From: Streptomyces humicola
GTDB taxonomy: Bacteria; Actinomycetota; Actinomycetes; Streptomycetales; Streptomycetaceae
DNA length: 64,000 bases
Assembly (NCBI RefSeq): GCF_024436035.1
Contig: NZ_JANFNG010000032.1
Coordinates: 1-64,000, forward strand
Reading direction: 5' to 3'
Shown: piece after piece, positions 1 through 8,295 of the stretch
Layout: the number at the start of each line of letters is the position of its first letter
Numbering within the stretch: the first letter of the stretch is position 1
Program-made: the position numbers and the translations under genes
Notes under the pieces: model-generated
What the model was told of the DNA's origin: nothing
The model's input: only the letters and a program-made list of their open reading frames with translations
Database searches by the model: none

Positions 1-68
1 ACCACACGCGTGGACAGCGCCTCACGCAAGGCAGCGGCTCGGGATTGCTGGACGGCGGAGGCGGTCAT
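1..68 (-). CDS. metH: Cobalamin-dependent methionine synthase, N-terminal fragment (likely)
   Basis: Only the first 22 codons are present; the gene runs off the left edge. The start ATG overlaps the stop of the upstream kinase gene as ATGA. The visible residues (ATASAVQQ-like start, then RAAALREALSTRVV) resemble the N terminus that precedes the GAMGT motif in actinobacterial MetH. Together with metK and an adenosine-kinase-like gene just upstream, this would complete a methyl cycle that regenerates methionine and SAM for the three O-methyltransferases of the cluster. The identification rests on a very short stretch plus context, so another homocysteine methyltransferase is possible. Confidence 0.5.
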   Translation of the reverse strand, partial: MTASAVQQSRAAALREALSTRV

Positions 69-1048
69 GACACGCCCGCCAGGTGCGGTTCGATCTCCCG
101 GGCGACGAGACCACCGTGAGTCTCGTCAATCCTCGCCACCAAGTCGGCCGCGGAAAGCCGGTATTCCTGGGTGCCGATCGATTCGAGCACGACCGTGGCC
201 AGGGCGCACCCGAGCTGCGCGGCGCGTTCTGCCGTCCACGACCACGCGATCCCCGCCAGGAAGCCGGCCCGGAAGGCGTCACCGACACCGGTCGGGTCTT
301 CGGCCTTCACCGTCGGCACCGCGGGCACGGTGACCGACGGCTCGCCGTCCCGTTCAATGGTGACGCCGTCGGCGCCCCGCGTGGTCACCCAACTCCCCAC
401 GCGTGCCAGCACCTGCTGGGCCGTCCAGCCGGTGCGCTCCTGCAGCAGCGCCGATTCGTACTCGTTGGTGAACAGGAACCGGGCGCCGTCGACGAGTCGC
501 CGCACCTGCTCCCCGTCGAGACGCGCGAGTTGCTGTGAGGGGTCGGCCGCGAACGGGATGCCCAGCTCACGGGCTTCGTCGGTGTGCCGGAGCATCGCAT
601 CGGGGTCGTTGGGCGAGACCACGACGAGATCGAGGCCGCCGACGCGCTCGGCGACGGGGGCGAGCGCGATCTGCCGCGCCTCGCTCATCGCGCCCGCGTA
701 GAAAGTGGCGATCTGGTTCTGGTCGGCGTCCGTGGTGCACACGAACCGTGCGGTGTGATGGTCACGGCTGATGTACACCGATGCGGTGTCCACTCCGTTG
801 CCGCTCAACCAGCGTTCGTATTCGGTGAAATCCACGCCGGCCGCGCCGACCAGCACCGGACGCTGCCCGAGGCGGCCGAGTCCGAAGGCGATGTTCGCCG
901 CCACTCCGCCGCGCCGCACTTCGAGCCGGTCGGCGAGGAAGGAGAGCGACACCCTGTCCAGCTGGTCGGCGAGCAGCTGCTCGGAGAACCGGCCGGGAAA
1001 GAACATCAGGTGATCGGTGGCGATCGAACCCGTGACAGCGATACGCAT
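65..1048 (-). CDS. PfkB-family sugar/nucleoside kinase, adenosine-kinase-like
   Basis: A 327-residue cytoplasmic kinase of the ribokinase/PfkB fold. The N-terminal motif RRGGVAANIAFGLGRLG binds substrate, and the C-terminal signature DPTGVGDAFRAGFL contains the catalytic Asp and anion-hole glycines. The family phosphorylates sugars or nucleosides. Placed between metK (1-nt gap) and the probable metH (4-nt overlap), its most likely job is to convert adenosine released from S-adenosylhomocysteine into AMP, pulling methylation forward. The ATG at 1048 was chosen because it follows the metK stop directly. A sugar kinase role cannot be excluded from sequence alone. Confidence 0.85.
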   Translation of the reverse strand: MRIAVTGSIATDHLMFFPGRFSEQLLADQLDRVSLSFLADRLEVRRGGVAANIAFGLGRLGQRPVLVGAAGVDFTEYERWLSGNGVDTASVYISRDHHTARFVCTTDADQNQIATFYAGAMSEARQIALAPVAERVGGLDLVVVSPNDPDAMLRHTDEARELGIPFAADPSQQLARLDGEQVRRLVDGARFLFTNEYESALLQERTGWTAQQVLARVGSWVTTRGADGVTIERDGEPSVTVPAVPTVKAEDPTGVGDAFRAGFLAGIAWSWTAERAAQLGCALATVVLESIGTQEYRLSAADLVARIDETHGGLVAREIEPHLAGVS

Positions 1049-1049
1049 G

Positions 1050-2258
1050 TCAGTCTCCGACCTTGATACGCAGGGCCTCCACCCGGTCGGTGCGCTCCCA
1101 CGTGAAGTCGGGCAGTTCGCGGCCGAAGTGGCCATAGGCGGCGGTCTGGGCGTAGACCGGCCGCAGCAGCTCCAGGTCGCGGATGATGGCGGCGGGGCGC
1201 AGGTCGAAGACCTGGGTGACGGCGTCCTGGATGCGCTCGACGGGCACGGTCTCGGTGCCGAAGGTCTCCACGAACAGACCCACCGGTTCGGCCTTGCCGA
1301 TCGCGTACGCCACCTGCACTTCGCACCGCGCGGCGAGACCGGCGGCGACCACGTTCTTGGCCACCCACCGCATCGCGTACGCGGCCGAACGGTCCACCTT
1401 GGACGGGTCCTTGCCGGAGAAGGCGCCGCCACCGTGGCGGGCCATGCCGCCGTAGGTGTCGACGATGATCTTGCGTCCGGTCAGGCCGGCATCGCCCATC
1501 GGGCCGCCGACCTCGAAGCGGCCGGTGGGGTTGACCAGCAGCCGGTAGCCGTCGGTGTCGATCCCGAGCCCGGCACGTTCAGGCTCGACCACGAACTCGC
1601 GGATGTCGGGCGCCAGCATCGAGTCCAGGTCGATGTCCGCGGCGTGCTGCGAGGAGACCACCACGGTGTCCAGGCGCACCGCCTTGTCGCCGTCGTACTC
1701 GATCGTGACCTGCGTCTTGCCGTCCGGGCGCAGGTACGGAACGGTGCCGTCCTTGCGGACCTGGGCCAGCCGACGCGACAGGCGGTGTGCGAGGGCGATC
1801 GGCAGCGGCATCAGCTCGGGGGTGTCGTCGCATGCGTAGCCGAACATCAGGCCCTGGTCGCCGGCGCCCTGCTGGTCCAGCTCGTCGCCGTTGTCGTCCC
1901 GGGCGGCACTCTCGACCCGTGTCTCGTAGGCGCTGTCCACGCCCTGCGCGATGTCCGGCGACTGCGAGCCGATGGAGACAGACACCCCACAGGAGGCGCC
2001 GTCGAAGCCTTTGGCGGACGAGTCGTATCCGATGTCGAGCACGGCCTCCCTGACGAGGGTGGCGATGTCGGCGTAGGCGGTCGTGGTGACTTCTCCGGCG
2101 ATGTGGACCTGGCCGGTGGTGATCAGTGTCTCGACCGCGACCCGGGAGGTGGGATCCTCTCGCAGCAGGGCGTCCAGGATCGTGTCGCTGATCCGGTCGG
2201 CGATCTTGTCGGGGTGTCCTTCGGTGACGGACTCCGAGGTGAACAGACGGCGGGACAC
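1050..2258 (-). CDS. metK: S-adenosylmethionine synthetase
   Basis: A 402-residue protein of normal family length that makes SAM from ATP and methionine in the cytoplasm. It carries the N-terminal [10 protein letters not shown] motif, the ATP-binding stretch ending in [10 protein letters not shown] and the P-loop-like [16 protein letters not shown] segment near residue 280. The start is GTG, preceded by GGAGGAA. A metK copy inside a biosynthetic cluster is usually a dedicated extra copy that boosts SAM supply; here it would serve three O-methyltransferases. It lies in a long leftward run of genes starting at the glycosyltransferase (10753). Confidence 0.97.
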   Translation of the reverse strand: MSRRLFTSESVTEGHPDKIADRISDTILDALLREDPTSRVAVETLITTGQVHIAGEVTTTAYADIATLVREAVLDIGYDSSAKGFDGASCGVSVSIGSQSPDIAQGVDSAYETRVESAARDDNGDELDQQGAGDQGLMFGYACDDTPELMPLPIALAHRLSRRLAQVRKDGTVPYLRPDGKTQVTIEYDGDKAVRLDTVVVSSQHAADIDLDSMLAPDIREFVVEPERAGLGIDTDGYRLLVNPTGRFEVGGPMGDAGLTGRKIIVDTYGGMARHGGGAFSGKDPSKVDRSAAYAMRWVAKNVVAAGLAARCEVQVAYAIGKAEPVGLFVETFGTETVPVERIQDAVTQVFDLRPAAIIRDLELLRPVYAQTAAYGHFGRELPDFTWERTDRVEALRIKVGD

Positions 2259-2313
2259 AGTTCCTCCAGGGTGCGACGATGCGAGCAGACGGTCCTGTCA
2301 GTGCGCGGTCCTG

Positions 2314-3216
2314 TCAGTGCGCGGCGTGTTCGGCGATGACCGAGGCGTCCTTGTCGCCGTCTCCCGCCTCGACGACGGAGACGAACCGGTCCCGCACGCT
2401 TTCGAGGACGGGCAGTCCGACGCCGGAGCGTGCGGCCGCCTCGATGGCGAGGCGCAGGTCCTTCTCCATCAAGGAGGCGCGGAAGAAGGCGGGTTCATAG
2501 CGCTCGGAGCGCATCAGTTCGGCGCGGAAGCGCATCACCACGGAGCTGAATCCGCTTGCGGCGATGGAGCCGAGCAGCTGGTCGCGGTCGATGCCCGCGC
2601 GTACGCCGTACTCGACGGCCTCGGCGAGCGAGGCGACTTGAGCGCCGAGCAGCAGGTTGAAGATGAGCTTGACGGTGGTCGCGGTGCCGGGCGCACCGAG
2701 GTGGACGATCTCGCTGCCGATCGCGTCGAGTACGTCCCTCACCTCGTCCGCGTCGGCCTCGGCGCCGGCGGTGTAGATGCGCAGCTCCCCCTTGCGGGCC
2801 TGGAGCGGGTTTCCGACGACGCACGCCTCCACCCGCCGCAGGCCGAGTGCGGCCAGGCGCCCGGCGGCCGTACGGGCGTAGTCGGGTGAGACGGTGGAGG
2901 TGTCGATCACCAGACTGCCGGGTTCGAGTGCCGGGGCCACCTGGTCGAAGAGGATCTTCTCGACGACGGTCTCGTCGCTGAGGCTGAGCAGGACGACACG
3001 ACTGCCGCTGGCCGCCTCGGCCGGGTCGGGAGCGAAGGTGGCGCCCTGCTGCACCAGCGGTTCGGCCTTGTGCGGGGTGCGGTTGTGGACGGTGAGGGCG
3101 AATCCGGCGCCGAGGAGGCGGTGGGCCATGCCCCCGCCCATGTTGCCGAGGCCGATGAAGGCGAGGTGGTCCGAGCGCCTTCGTGCGGCGGGATGGTGCT
3201 GCTGCGTCGCGTCCAT
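2314..3216 (-). CDS. NAD(P)-dependent beta-hydroxyacid dehydrogenase family protein
   Basis: A 300-residue member of the 6-phosphogluconate/3-hydroxyisobutyrate dehydrogenase superfamily. The Rossmann motif GLGNMGGGMAHRLLGAG is near residue 22, and the substrate-side lysine region reads GTATTVKLIFNLLLGAQVASLAEA. Family members oxidise beta-hydroxyacids or reduce imines and keto groups. Its substrate is unknown; in the cluster it may act on a hydroxylated polyketide or on an amine-derived intermediate. It is co-directional with metK downstream and an ABM-domain gene upstream (26-nt gap). Confidence 0.85.
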   Translation of the reverse strand: MDATQQHHPAARRRSDHLAFIGLGNMGGGMAHRLLGAGFALTVHNRTPHKAEPLVQQGATFAPDPAEAASGSRVVLLSLSDETVVEKILFDQVAPALEPGSLVIDTSTVSPDYARTAAGRLAALGLRRVEACVVGNPLQARKGELRIYTAGAEADADEVRDVLDAIGSEIVHLGAPGTATTVKLIFNLLLGAQVASLAEAVEYGVRAGIDRDQLLGSIAASGFSSVVMRFRAELMRSERYEPAFFRASLMEKDLRLAIEAAARSGVGLPVLESVRDRFVSVVEAGDGDKDASVIAEHAAH

Positions 3217-3242
3217 GCCACTCCTTGGGGGTACGTGCGGGG

Positions 3243-3593
3243 TCAGGCGGCGGAGGCGCGGGCGCCGCGCAGGTCGTACACCACCTCTGTCACGGCCATC
3301 TCGCCGCCGGTGCGGTAAGGCGCCAGGCGGCGCCGGTGCTGCACGTGCAGCTCACTGCGTTCAAACCGGCGGAAGCTCGGCTCGTCCGTCCAGTCGGTGA
3401 TCACGTAGTAGACGTTCCGCTCCTCGACACCGCGCACCAGGACCTGGCCGAGGTTGGCCGGTTCCTTGGCGATCAGCTCTCCCACTTCGAGCCAGGTGCG
3501 TTCGAAGCCGTCCACCGCCTCCGGGCGGATCTCCATGCGCAGGATCACCCGGAAGGCGGGGTTGTCCTTGACCTGTTCCGTGCGCTGAGTCAT
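3243..3593 (-). CDS. ABM-domain (antibiotic biosynthesis monooxygenase) protein
   Basis: A 116-residue protein with a single dimeric alpha-beta barrel (ABM) domain: FRVILRMEIRPEAVDGFERTWLEV at the start and VYYVITDWTDEPSFRRFERSE in the middle. In aromatic polyketide clusters such small proteins act as cofactor-free anthrone/quinone-forming oxygenases or as cyclases. The ATG at 3593 was chosen because upstream residues in the same frame are not protein-like. A second ABM protein lies at 39469-39792 beside the ketosynthases, so the two probably act at different ring-forming or quinone-forming steps. Confidence 0.85.
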   Translation of the reverse strand: MTQRTEQVKDNPAFRVILRMEIRPEAVDGFERTWLEVGELIAKEPANLGQVLVRGVEERNVYYVITDWTDEPSFRRFERSELHVQHRRRLAPYRTGGEMAVTEVVYDLRGARASAA

Positions 3594-3704
3594 GCGTGCA
3601 GCGTCACCCCGGTGTGTCGAGGATCGCTCAAGGAAGACAAGCCTCCGCAGCACTCCCGCCGGCGGTCGGCCTCGGCCTCTTCGGGTGATAGCGCGCAGGA
3701 GTGG

Positions 3705-4457
3705 CTACCGCCCGCCGGCGGTGTGGATGACCTCGCCGTTGACGTTGCCGTTCGCCTCGGAGCACAGGAAGACGATGAGCCGGGCCACGTCCTCGGGGGT
3801 GCTCAAGCGACCGCTCGGGGTTTCCTGTGCGGCTTGCTCGATGTATGCCGGGTCGACGTTCTGCAAGCTTTCGGTGAGCGTGCCGCCCGGGGCCACCACA
3901 TTGGCCAGCACACCGTCCCGTGTCCACATCAGGCCACGGGCGAAGCCGTGCAGTGCGGACTTCGCAGCGCTGTAGATCTCCGAGCCGGGGCTGCCATGCC
4001 CCGCAGTGACGGATGACAGCAGCACCACCCGTCCCCAGCCCCGTCTGCGCATGCCGCCCAGCGCGTGCCGGACGGTGAGCATGTGCCCCTCGATGTTCGC
4101 CCTCAACTGGGGGAACCATTCGTCGAGCGGGAGGCTCTCGAACGGCGGCAGCTTGTCCGGGTCGACCCAGGTGAACGTCTGGGCATTGGCGACGACCACG
4201 TCGATCCCACCCCACCGCTCCTCGACGGCCGCGACCCCGGCTTCCACGGAGGCGGGGTCCGCCAGGTCGAGGGGGACGGCGTGTGCCCGCTGCTCACCGC
4301 CGAGTTCGCCTACGACGTCGTTTGCCTCGTCCCGCGCGGAGTGGTACGTGATGGAGACCAACGCGCCTTCCTCGGCGAACGCCCGCGCCGTGGCCTTGCC
4401 GATGCCCCGGGTGGCTCCGGTCACCAGTACCCGCTTGTCCTTCAGGCCCAAATCCAT
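3705..4457 (-). CDS. Short-chain dehydrogenase/reductase (ketoreductase)
   Basis: A 250-residue classical SDR with the NAD(P)H motif TGATRGIG near residue 14 and the catalytic pair YSAAK. The usual NNAG stretch is replaced by VANAQ, a variation seen in other polyketide SDRs. It would reduce or oxidise a ketone/alcohol on the aromatic polyketide. The first residues (MDLGLKxKR) are nearly the same as those of the SDR at 7464-8228, so the two look like paralogues. It sits between an ABM gene and a flavin monooxygenase in the same leftward operon. Confidence 0.9.
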   Translation of the reverse strand: MDLGLKDKRVLVTGATRGIGKATARAFAEEGALVSITYHSARDEANDVVGELGGEQRAHAVPLDLADPASVEAGVAAVEERWGGIDVVVANAQTFTWVDPDKLPPFESLPLDEWFPQLRANIEGHMLTVRHALGGMRRRGWGRVVLLSSVTAGHGSPGSEIYSAAKSALHGFARGLMWTRDGVLANVVAPGGTLTESLQNVDPAYIEQAAQETPSGRLSTPEDVARLIVFLCSEANGNVNGEVIHTAGGR

Positions 4458-4529
4458 TGCTCGTTCCTCACTGATCGCTGGTGCGCTTCGGGCCTCCGGC
4501 AGCAGGGCCCGCGGAGGCTCTGAGTAACC

Positions 4530-5888
4530 TCATTCGTCGTCCCGGTCGCCACCGCGGTAGACGTAGATGTCCTCGGCCATCTTCCGTTTCATCGCCGGCA
4601 CGCGCGCCGCCGTCCACAGGAATCCGCGCATTCCCGCAAGGGCCAGCCGTCCGATATACGGCTTGTGGACGGGCTGGTCGCCGCTGGTCTGCTTCTTGGA
4701 CTCGATCACCGCATCGAAGCCGTACTTGATCATCTTGGACTCGTAGTCGCGGACGGCCTCGATGAGAGTCTTCTTCCCGTCGCGGTACGCGATCAGATTC
4801 TTGGTGATCAGTGCGGCGTCGCGCAGTGCGGTGTTGGCGCCCACGCCCTGCCCGGGGGTCATGGTGTGGATGGCGTCGCCGAGGAGGGTGATGTTGCTGG
4901 TCTCCCACTGCGGGATCGGCACCGAGGTGCGGATGCTGATCGGGAAGCAGGTGGAGGGGTCGCCCATGCTGAAGAGCTTGCGCAGTTCAGGGCTCCAGGT
5001 CGGGGTCATCTCCAGGGCCAGCTGGATCAGTTCCTCGCCGCGCCGCTTCATCACATCGGACGGGAACTTGTCACTGGAGGCCCAGAATCCCCAGTTGATG
5101 TAGTCGCGGGTGTTGTCGAACAGCAATCCTGGCCACTGCGTGATCAGCTCGGCGTCGTTGTCGCCGATGCCCGGCTTGGGGCTGCCGTCGTCGCGCCACG
5201 GGAACTCCATGGTGTGCAGGATGCAGGTGCCGCCCTTGGGGCCCATGACCAGGCCGATGCCGTTGAAGACGTGCTCGGGCAGCAGTTGCCTCGACTCGGG
5301 CGTGATCGGCACCTTCGCCGTGATCGAAATGATCTTGGCGTCTTCGACAGTCGCCTGCGGCAGGTACTGCCCCCGTACCCGGGAGTTGGCACCGTCCGCC
5401 GCTACGAGCAGGTCACAGGTGGCCTCCGTGCCGTCCGCGAAGAAGGCGGTCACCCGGCCGTCCGGGCTCTGCTCGTAGCGGGTGAAGGTCTTGTCGAAGT
5501 GGACGACGTCCTCCATCCCCGTGAAAAGGACCTGACGTAGCGTCATACGGCTGACGGACTTCTCGTTGTTCACGTCATCGCCCTGCTCCGGCAGGCGCAG
5601 CGGGAGCTCGATGTTCGGCTTCAGCTTCTCGGTGAGCATGATGAAGTACTTCGGCGGGCGGGCGCAGGTCGCCACGAAGGTGTCGTACAGGTCGGGCGGC
5701 AACAGCTTCTTCAGCGCACGGCTGCCGTCCGGGTCGATGCCGACGCGGTACCCGTGCAGTCCGCTGGTCCGGGTGCGGTCCCGCTCGTAGACCGACACAC
5801 TGATGCCGGCCCGCTTCAGGCCGTGGGCCAGGGCCATGCCACCGGTACCGCCCCCGATGACAATCACATGGAATGGTTTGGCACTCAT
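4530..5888 (-). CDS. FAD-dependent aromatic monooxygenase (PHBH-like)
   Basis: A 452-residue flavoprotein. The FAD Rossmann motif is IVIGGGTGGMALAHGLKRAG near residue 10, a DLLVAADGANSRVR segment follows near residue 160, and the FAD-ribityl motif is GDAIHTMTPGQGVGAN. Class A flavin monooxygenases hydroxylate aromatic rings or insert oxygen in Baeyer-Villiger fashion. It is closely similar over its full length to the 452-residue protein at 15127-16485, implying duplication and two related oxygenation steps. Such enzymes rearrange quinones into xanthones in pentangular polyketide pathways, but the exact reaction here is inferred. Confidence 0.92.
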   Translation of the reverse strand: MSAKPFHVIVIGGGTGGMALAHGLKRAGISVSVYERDRTRTSGLHGYRVGIDPDGSRALKKLLPPDLYDTFVATCARPPKYFIMLTEKLKPNIELPLRLPEQGDDVNNEKSVSRMTLRQVLFTGMEDVVHFDKTFTRYEQSPDGRVTAFFADGTEATCDLLVAADGANSRVRGQYLPQATVEDAKIISITAKVPITPESRQLLPEHVFNGIGLVMGPKGGTCILHTMEFPWRDDGSPKPGIGDNDAELITQWPGLLFDNTRDYINWGFWASSDKFPSDVMKRRGEELIQLALEMTPTWSPELRKLFSMGDPSTCFPISIRTSVPIPQWETSNITLLGDAIHTMTPGQGVGANTALRDAALITKNLIAYRDGKKTLIEAVRDYESKMIKYGFDAVIESKKQTSGDQPVHKPYIGRLALAGMRGFLWTAARVPAMKRKMAEDIYVYRGGDRDDE

Positions 5889-5942
5889 GTCAGATAATTC
5901 CCCTCATTCATCGCCGCGTGTGGCGTGCGCCACAACAGGCTG

Positions 5943-7262
5943 TCATGCCCAGACCGTGTTCATCTGCTCGTCCTTGATATCGAAAACCCTTCTTTCCAGG
6001 AGGGAGTTGACGATGATCGCGGACCGCACGGCGAGCAGAGAGAGGTTGGGGTCGGCAAGGCCGTGCCCGAGACGGCTGCGATTCTGGACATACATCCGGT
6101 GGGTCTCGGAGTGCTTCCAGCGCACCGAGTAGTCGGACTCGACGGCCGGTTCGCCGGACGCCGCATCGGTCTCCATCATGGAGAGCAGCCGGTCCGAGAG
6201 CGGAAGCGGAGCGGCCCGCCGGCCGGTCGCCATGACGACATGACGAGCGGCATGGCGCTCCTGCCCGCCCCAGTCTCGCTCGCACCACAGGGCCACCGCG
6301 CCGTCCCGCTCGGCCGCCCGGACCACATTGCGGCCGGGGAGCATCATCACCGGGGAGCGCCCGTCGCGGAGATAGGCCTCGTAGTTGACCTGGTAGAGCT
6401 GTTGCAGCGTGGCCATGGAGATGCCGTCGCTGGTGAGCGTCTGCTCGGCGACGTAGCGCTCGCGCACCGCCTGCGGCAGCCCCTGGAAGAACCGCAGATA
6501 GGTGGGACGGTAGAAGTCGTTGGCCGACGGCGACTCGTCCATCGGCGCGAACCACTGGCGCCGCCCTATCCACCGGATGTCCCGGAATCCCCGCTGCAGC
6601 AGGCCCAGCACGGCCTCGGCGCCAGTCTGGCCGCCGCCGACCACGATCACCTGCTCGTACGGCAGGCTGGGGACCGTCGACAGGTACTGGTCGAGGTTCT
6701 CGGCCTGGACGACGCCGGCGATCTGCCGGCCCGCGAAGCAGGGCGGGAGGTCGGGCCGGGTGCCGAGGCCGAAGACGACATGGTCGGCGGTGGCCACGGG
6801 GGACCCGTCCGAGCCGGAGAGCACGAACCGCCCCCCGGCGAAGTCCACGGCACGGATACAGGAGCCGTAGCGGACCGTACCCAACTCCTTGGCGGCCCAG
6901 CCCAGATAGCGGGCGAACTCGAGGCGAGGGATGGACTCGTACTGCGCATGGAGGAAGGCGTATATCCTGCCGGTGCTCACCAGGTAGTTGAGGAACGAAA
7001 ACCGATTGCACGGATCGGCGAGCGAGACCAGGTCCTTGATCCAGGAAGTCTGCAGCTGGGTGCCGGTACGCAGCAGGCCCGGGTGCCATGCAGGGCCCTC
7101 GCGGCGTTCGAAGAGCACGATGCCGCCCGGCACATGGTCCCCGCCAAGCGCGGCGAGGCTCAGATTGGCCGGGCCGGCGCCGAGCCCGACGACTGCGTGG
7201 TGCGGGAGGGCAGCGGCAGGTCCGTCCTGCTCCCGCAGGGTGTCTCCCATGACTTCTCCCAT
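5943..7262 (-). CDS. Amine N-hydroxylase of the IucD/PvdA/SidA family (lysine/ornithine type)
   Basis: About 439 residues. The FAD motif GLGAGPANLSLAALGG is near the N terminus, NWMQTSFIKDLV-like substrate-side residues appear as TSWIKDLVSLADPCN, and the NADPH motif is VVVGGGQTGAEAVL. The family hydroxylates the side-chain amine of lysine or ornithine with NADPH and O2. Because the window also has a MetRS-like/cupin/DAO set, the likely product is N6-hydroxylysine, the substrate of hydrazine synthetases. The ATG at 7262 overlaps the stop of a small upstream ORF (TGATG); an alternative ATG at 7250 has a better GGGAG site. No siderophore NRPS or IucA-like gene is nearby, which argues against a siderophore role. 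Confidence 0.88.
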   Translation of the reverse strand: MGEVMGDTLREQDGPAAALPHHAVVGLGAGPANLSLAALGGDHVPGGIVLFERREGPAWHPGLLRTGTQLQTSWIKDLVSLADPCNRFSFLNYLVSTGRIYAFLHAQYESIPRLEFARYLGWAAKELGTVRYGSCIRAVDFAGGRFVLSGSDGSPVATADHVVFGLGTRPDLPPCFAGRQIAGVVQAENLDQYLSTVPSLPYEQVIVVGGGQTGAEAVLGLLQRGFRDIRWIGRRQWFAPMDESPSANDFYRPTYLRFFQGLPQAVRERYVAEQTLTSDGISMATLQQLYQVNYEAYLRDGRSPVMMLPGRNVVRAAERDGAVALWCERDWGGQERHAARHVVMATGRRAAPLPLSDRLLSMMETDAASGEPAVESDYSVRWKHSETHRMYVQNRSRLGHGLADPNLSLLAVRSAIIVNSLLERRVFDIKDEQMNTVWA

Positions 7263-7429
7263 CACAAGGTCATGATCGGGGCGGGGTGTCGAGCCGGACT
7301 TGAGCGGTGCTCGAGCGGTGCTCGAGCGGTGCTCGATGCTCGGGCACGCCGTCCCTCGATCAGGTAGTAGGTCAGCAGGCGCTCGTACTCGGCGAGCGTC
7401 CGCTCGCGGCCGGAGGTCGACACGCTCAC
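7262..7429 (-). CDS. Possible small protein (55 aa) coupled to the N-hydroxylase
   Basis: A GTG-started ORF preceded by GGAAGCGGA. It begins 34 nt after the SDR stop and ends with a TGA that overlaps the next ATG (TGATG), a layout typical of translational coupling. The N-terminal half (TLAEYERLLTYYLIEGRR) looks like a real amphipathic helix. The C-terminal half is encoded partly by an 11-bp tandem repeat and is low in complexity. I recognise no family. It could be a real accessory protein or simply a leader ORF that feeds ribosomes to the hydroxylase. Confidence 0.42.
   Translation of the reverse strand: MSVSTSGRERTLAEYERLLTYYLIEGRRARASSTARAPLEHRSSPARHPAPIMTL
7302..7334. repeat. 11-bp tandem repeat, three perfect copies
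   Basis: The unit GAGCGGTGCTC occurs three times head to tail, followed by a degenerate fourth copy. It lies inside the possible 55-aa ORF just upstream of the N-hydroxylase. An 11-bp unit shifts frame at each copy, so copy-number slippage would alter the C-terminal end of that ORF and the coupling to the hydroxylase start. Confidence 0.8.
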
Positions 7430-7463
7430 TCCGCTTCCTGCCTGGCTCCCACCTGCCACCGGA

Positions 7464-8228
7464 TCAGACCGACTTGAGCATGCCGGCGTCGAGCAGCCAC
7501 TCCGTTCCGGTCGCGCCGGGCAACCGGTCCGAGGCGAGCAGCACGACGATCGCGGCGACCTCGTCAGGCCCAATGATCTTCCCCGTGGTGAGCCCGAGCC
7601 ACTTGGGGACGGCGGCGATCAGCTCCTCGATGCTCATGCCCATCTGCTTGGCCCGCTGCGGGTTGTTCCAGGTGTCGGTGAGCACCGGACCGGGCGAGAC
7701 GGTGTTGACCCGCAGCCCGCGCGGGCCGAACTCCTCGGACAGCGACTTGGTGAGATTGGTGAGTGCGGCCTTGGCAGCGGAGTACTCCGTGAGCCGCGGG
7801 GCAGGCAGACGGCCATTGACCGACCCGATGTTGACGATCGCGCCCTTGCTCTCCAGCAGGCTGGGCAGGGCGGTGCGGATGGAGCGGACAGCGCTGAAGA
7901 AGTTGAGGTCGAAGCCTTTGCTCCAACCGTCCTCGTCCAGGTCGAGGAAGCCGGTGGCGTGGACGGTGCGCCCGCCCACGTTGTTGACGAGGATGTCGAG
8001 ACCGCCGAACGTCTTGACGGCCTGCTCGACCAGCCGTACTGGGCCTTCCTTGGTGGCCAGGTCAACCTCGGCCGTGTGCGCGGCCGCATCGCGCAGCTCT
8101 GCACTGATGGTCCGGGCACCGCCGAACACCTCGACGCCCTCGGCGGCGAGCGCCTGCGTGATTGCGAGTCCGATGCCCCGGCTGGCGCCGGTGACGACCG
8201 CCCGCTTGCCCTTCAGCCCCAGGTCCAT
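7464..8228 (-). CDS. Short-chain dehydrogenase/reductase
   Basis: A 254-residue classical SDR with TGASRGIG (residue 14), NNVGG in place of NNAG, a catalytic Ser in NIGSVNG and the YSAAK pair. It would carry out NAD(P)H-dependent keto reduction or alcohol oxidation on the polyketide. It is a paralogue of the SDR at 3705-4457 (shared MDLGLKxKR start). It lies between a P450 and the N-hydroxylase in the leftward operon. The substrate is not predictable from sequence. Confidence 0.9.
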   Translation of the reverse strand: MDLGLKGKRAVVTGASRGIGLAITQALAAEGVEVFGGARTISAELRDAAAHTAEVDLATKEGPVRLVEQAVKTFGGLDILVNNVGGRTVHATGFLDLDEDGWSKGFDLNFFSAVRSIRTALPSLLESKGAIVNIGSVNGRLPAPRLTEYSAAKAALTNLTKSLSEEFGPRGLRVNTVSPGPVLTDTWNNPQRAKQMGMSIEELIAAVPKWLGLTTGKIIGPDEVAAIVVLLASDRLPGATGTEWLLDAGMLKSV

Positions 8229-8295
8229 GGAGGTCTCCCTTGTGTGTCAGTGCTGGTTGGTATTGGTCTGGTTCACATCGCGCGGATCGGTACGG

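Noticed and set aside
5943..7262. Siderophore biosynthesis N-hydroxylase
   Set aside because: No IucA/IucC-type synthetase, NRPS, acyltransferase or iron transport gene is near; the N-N gene set gives a better explanation.
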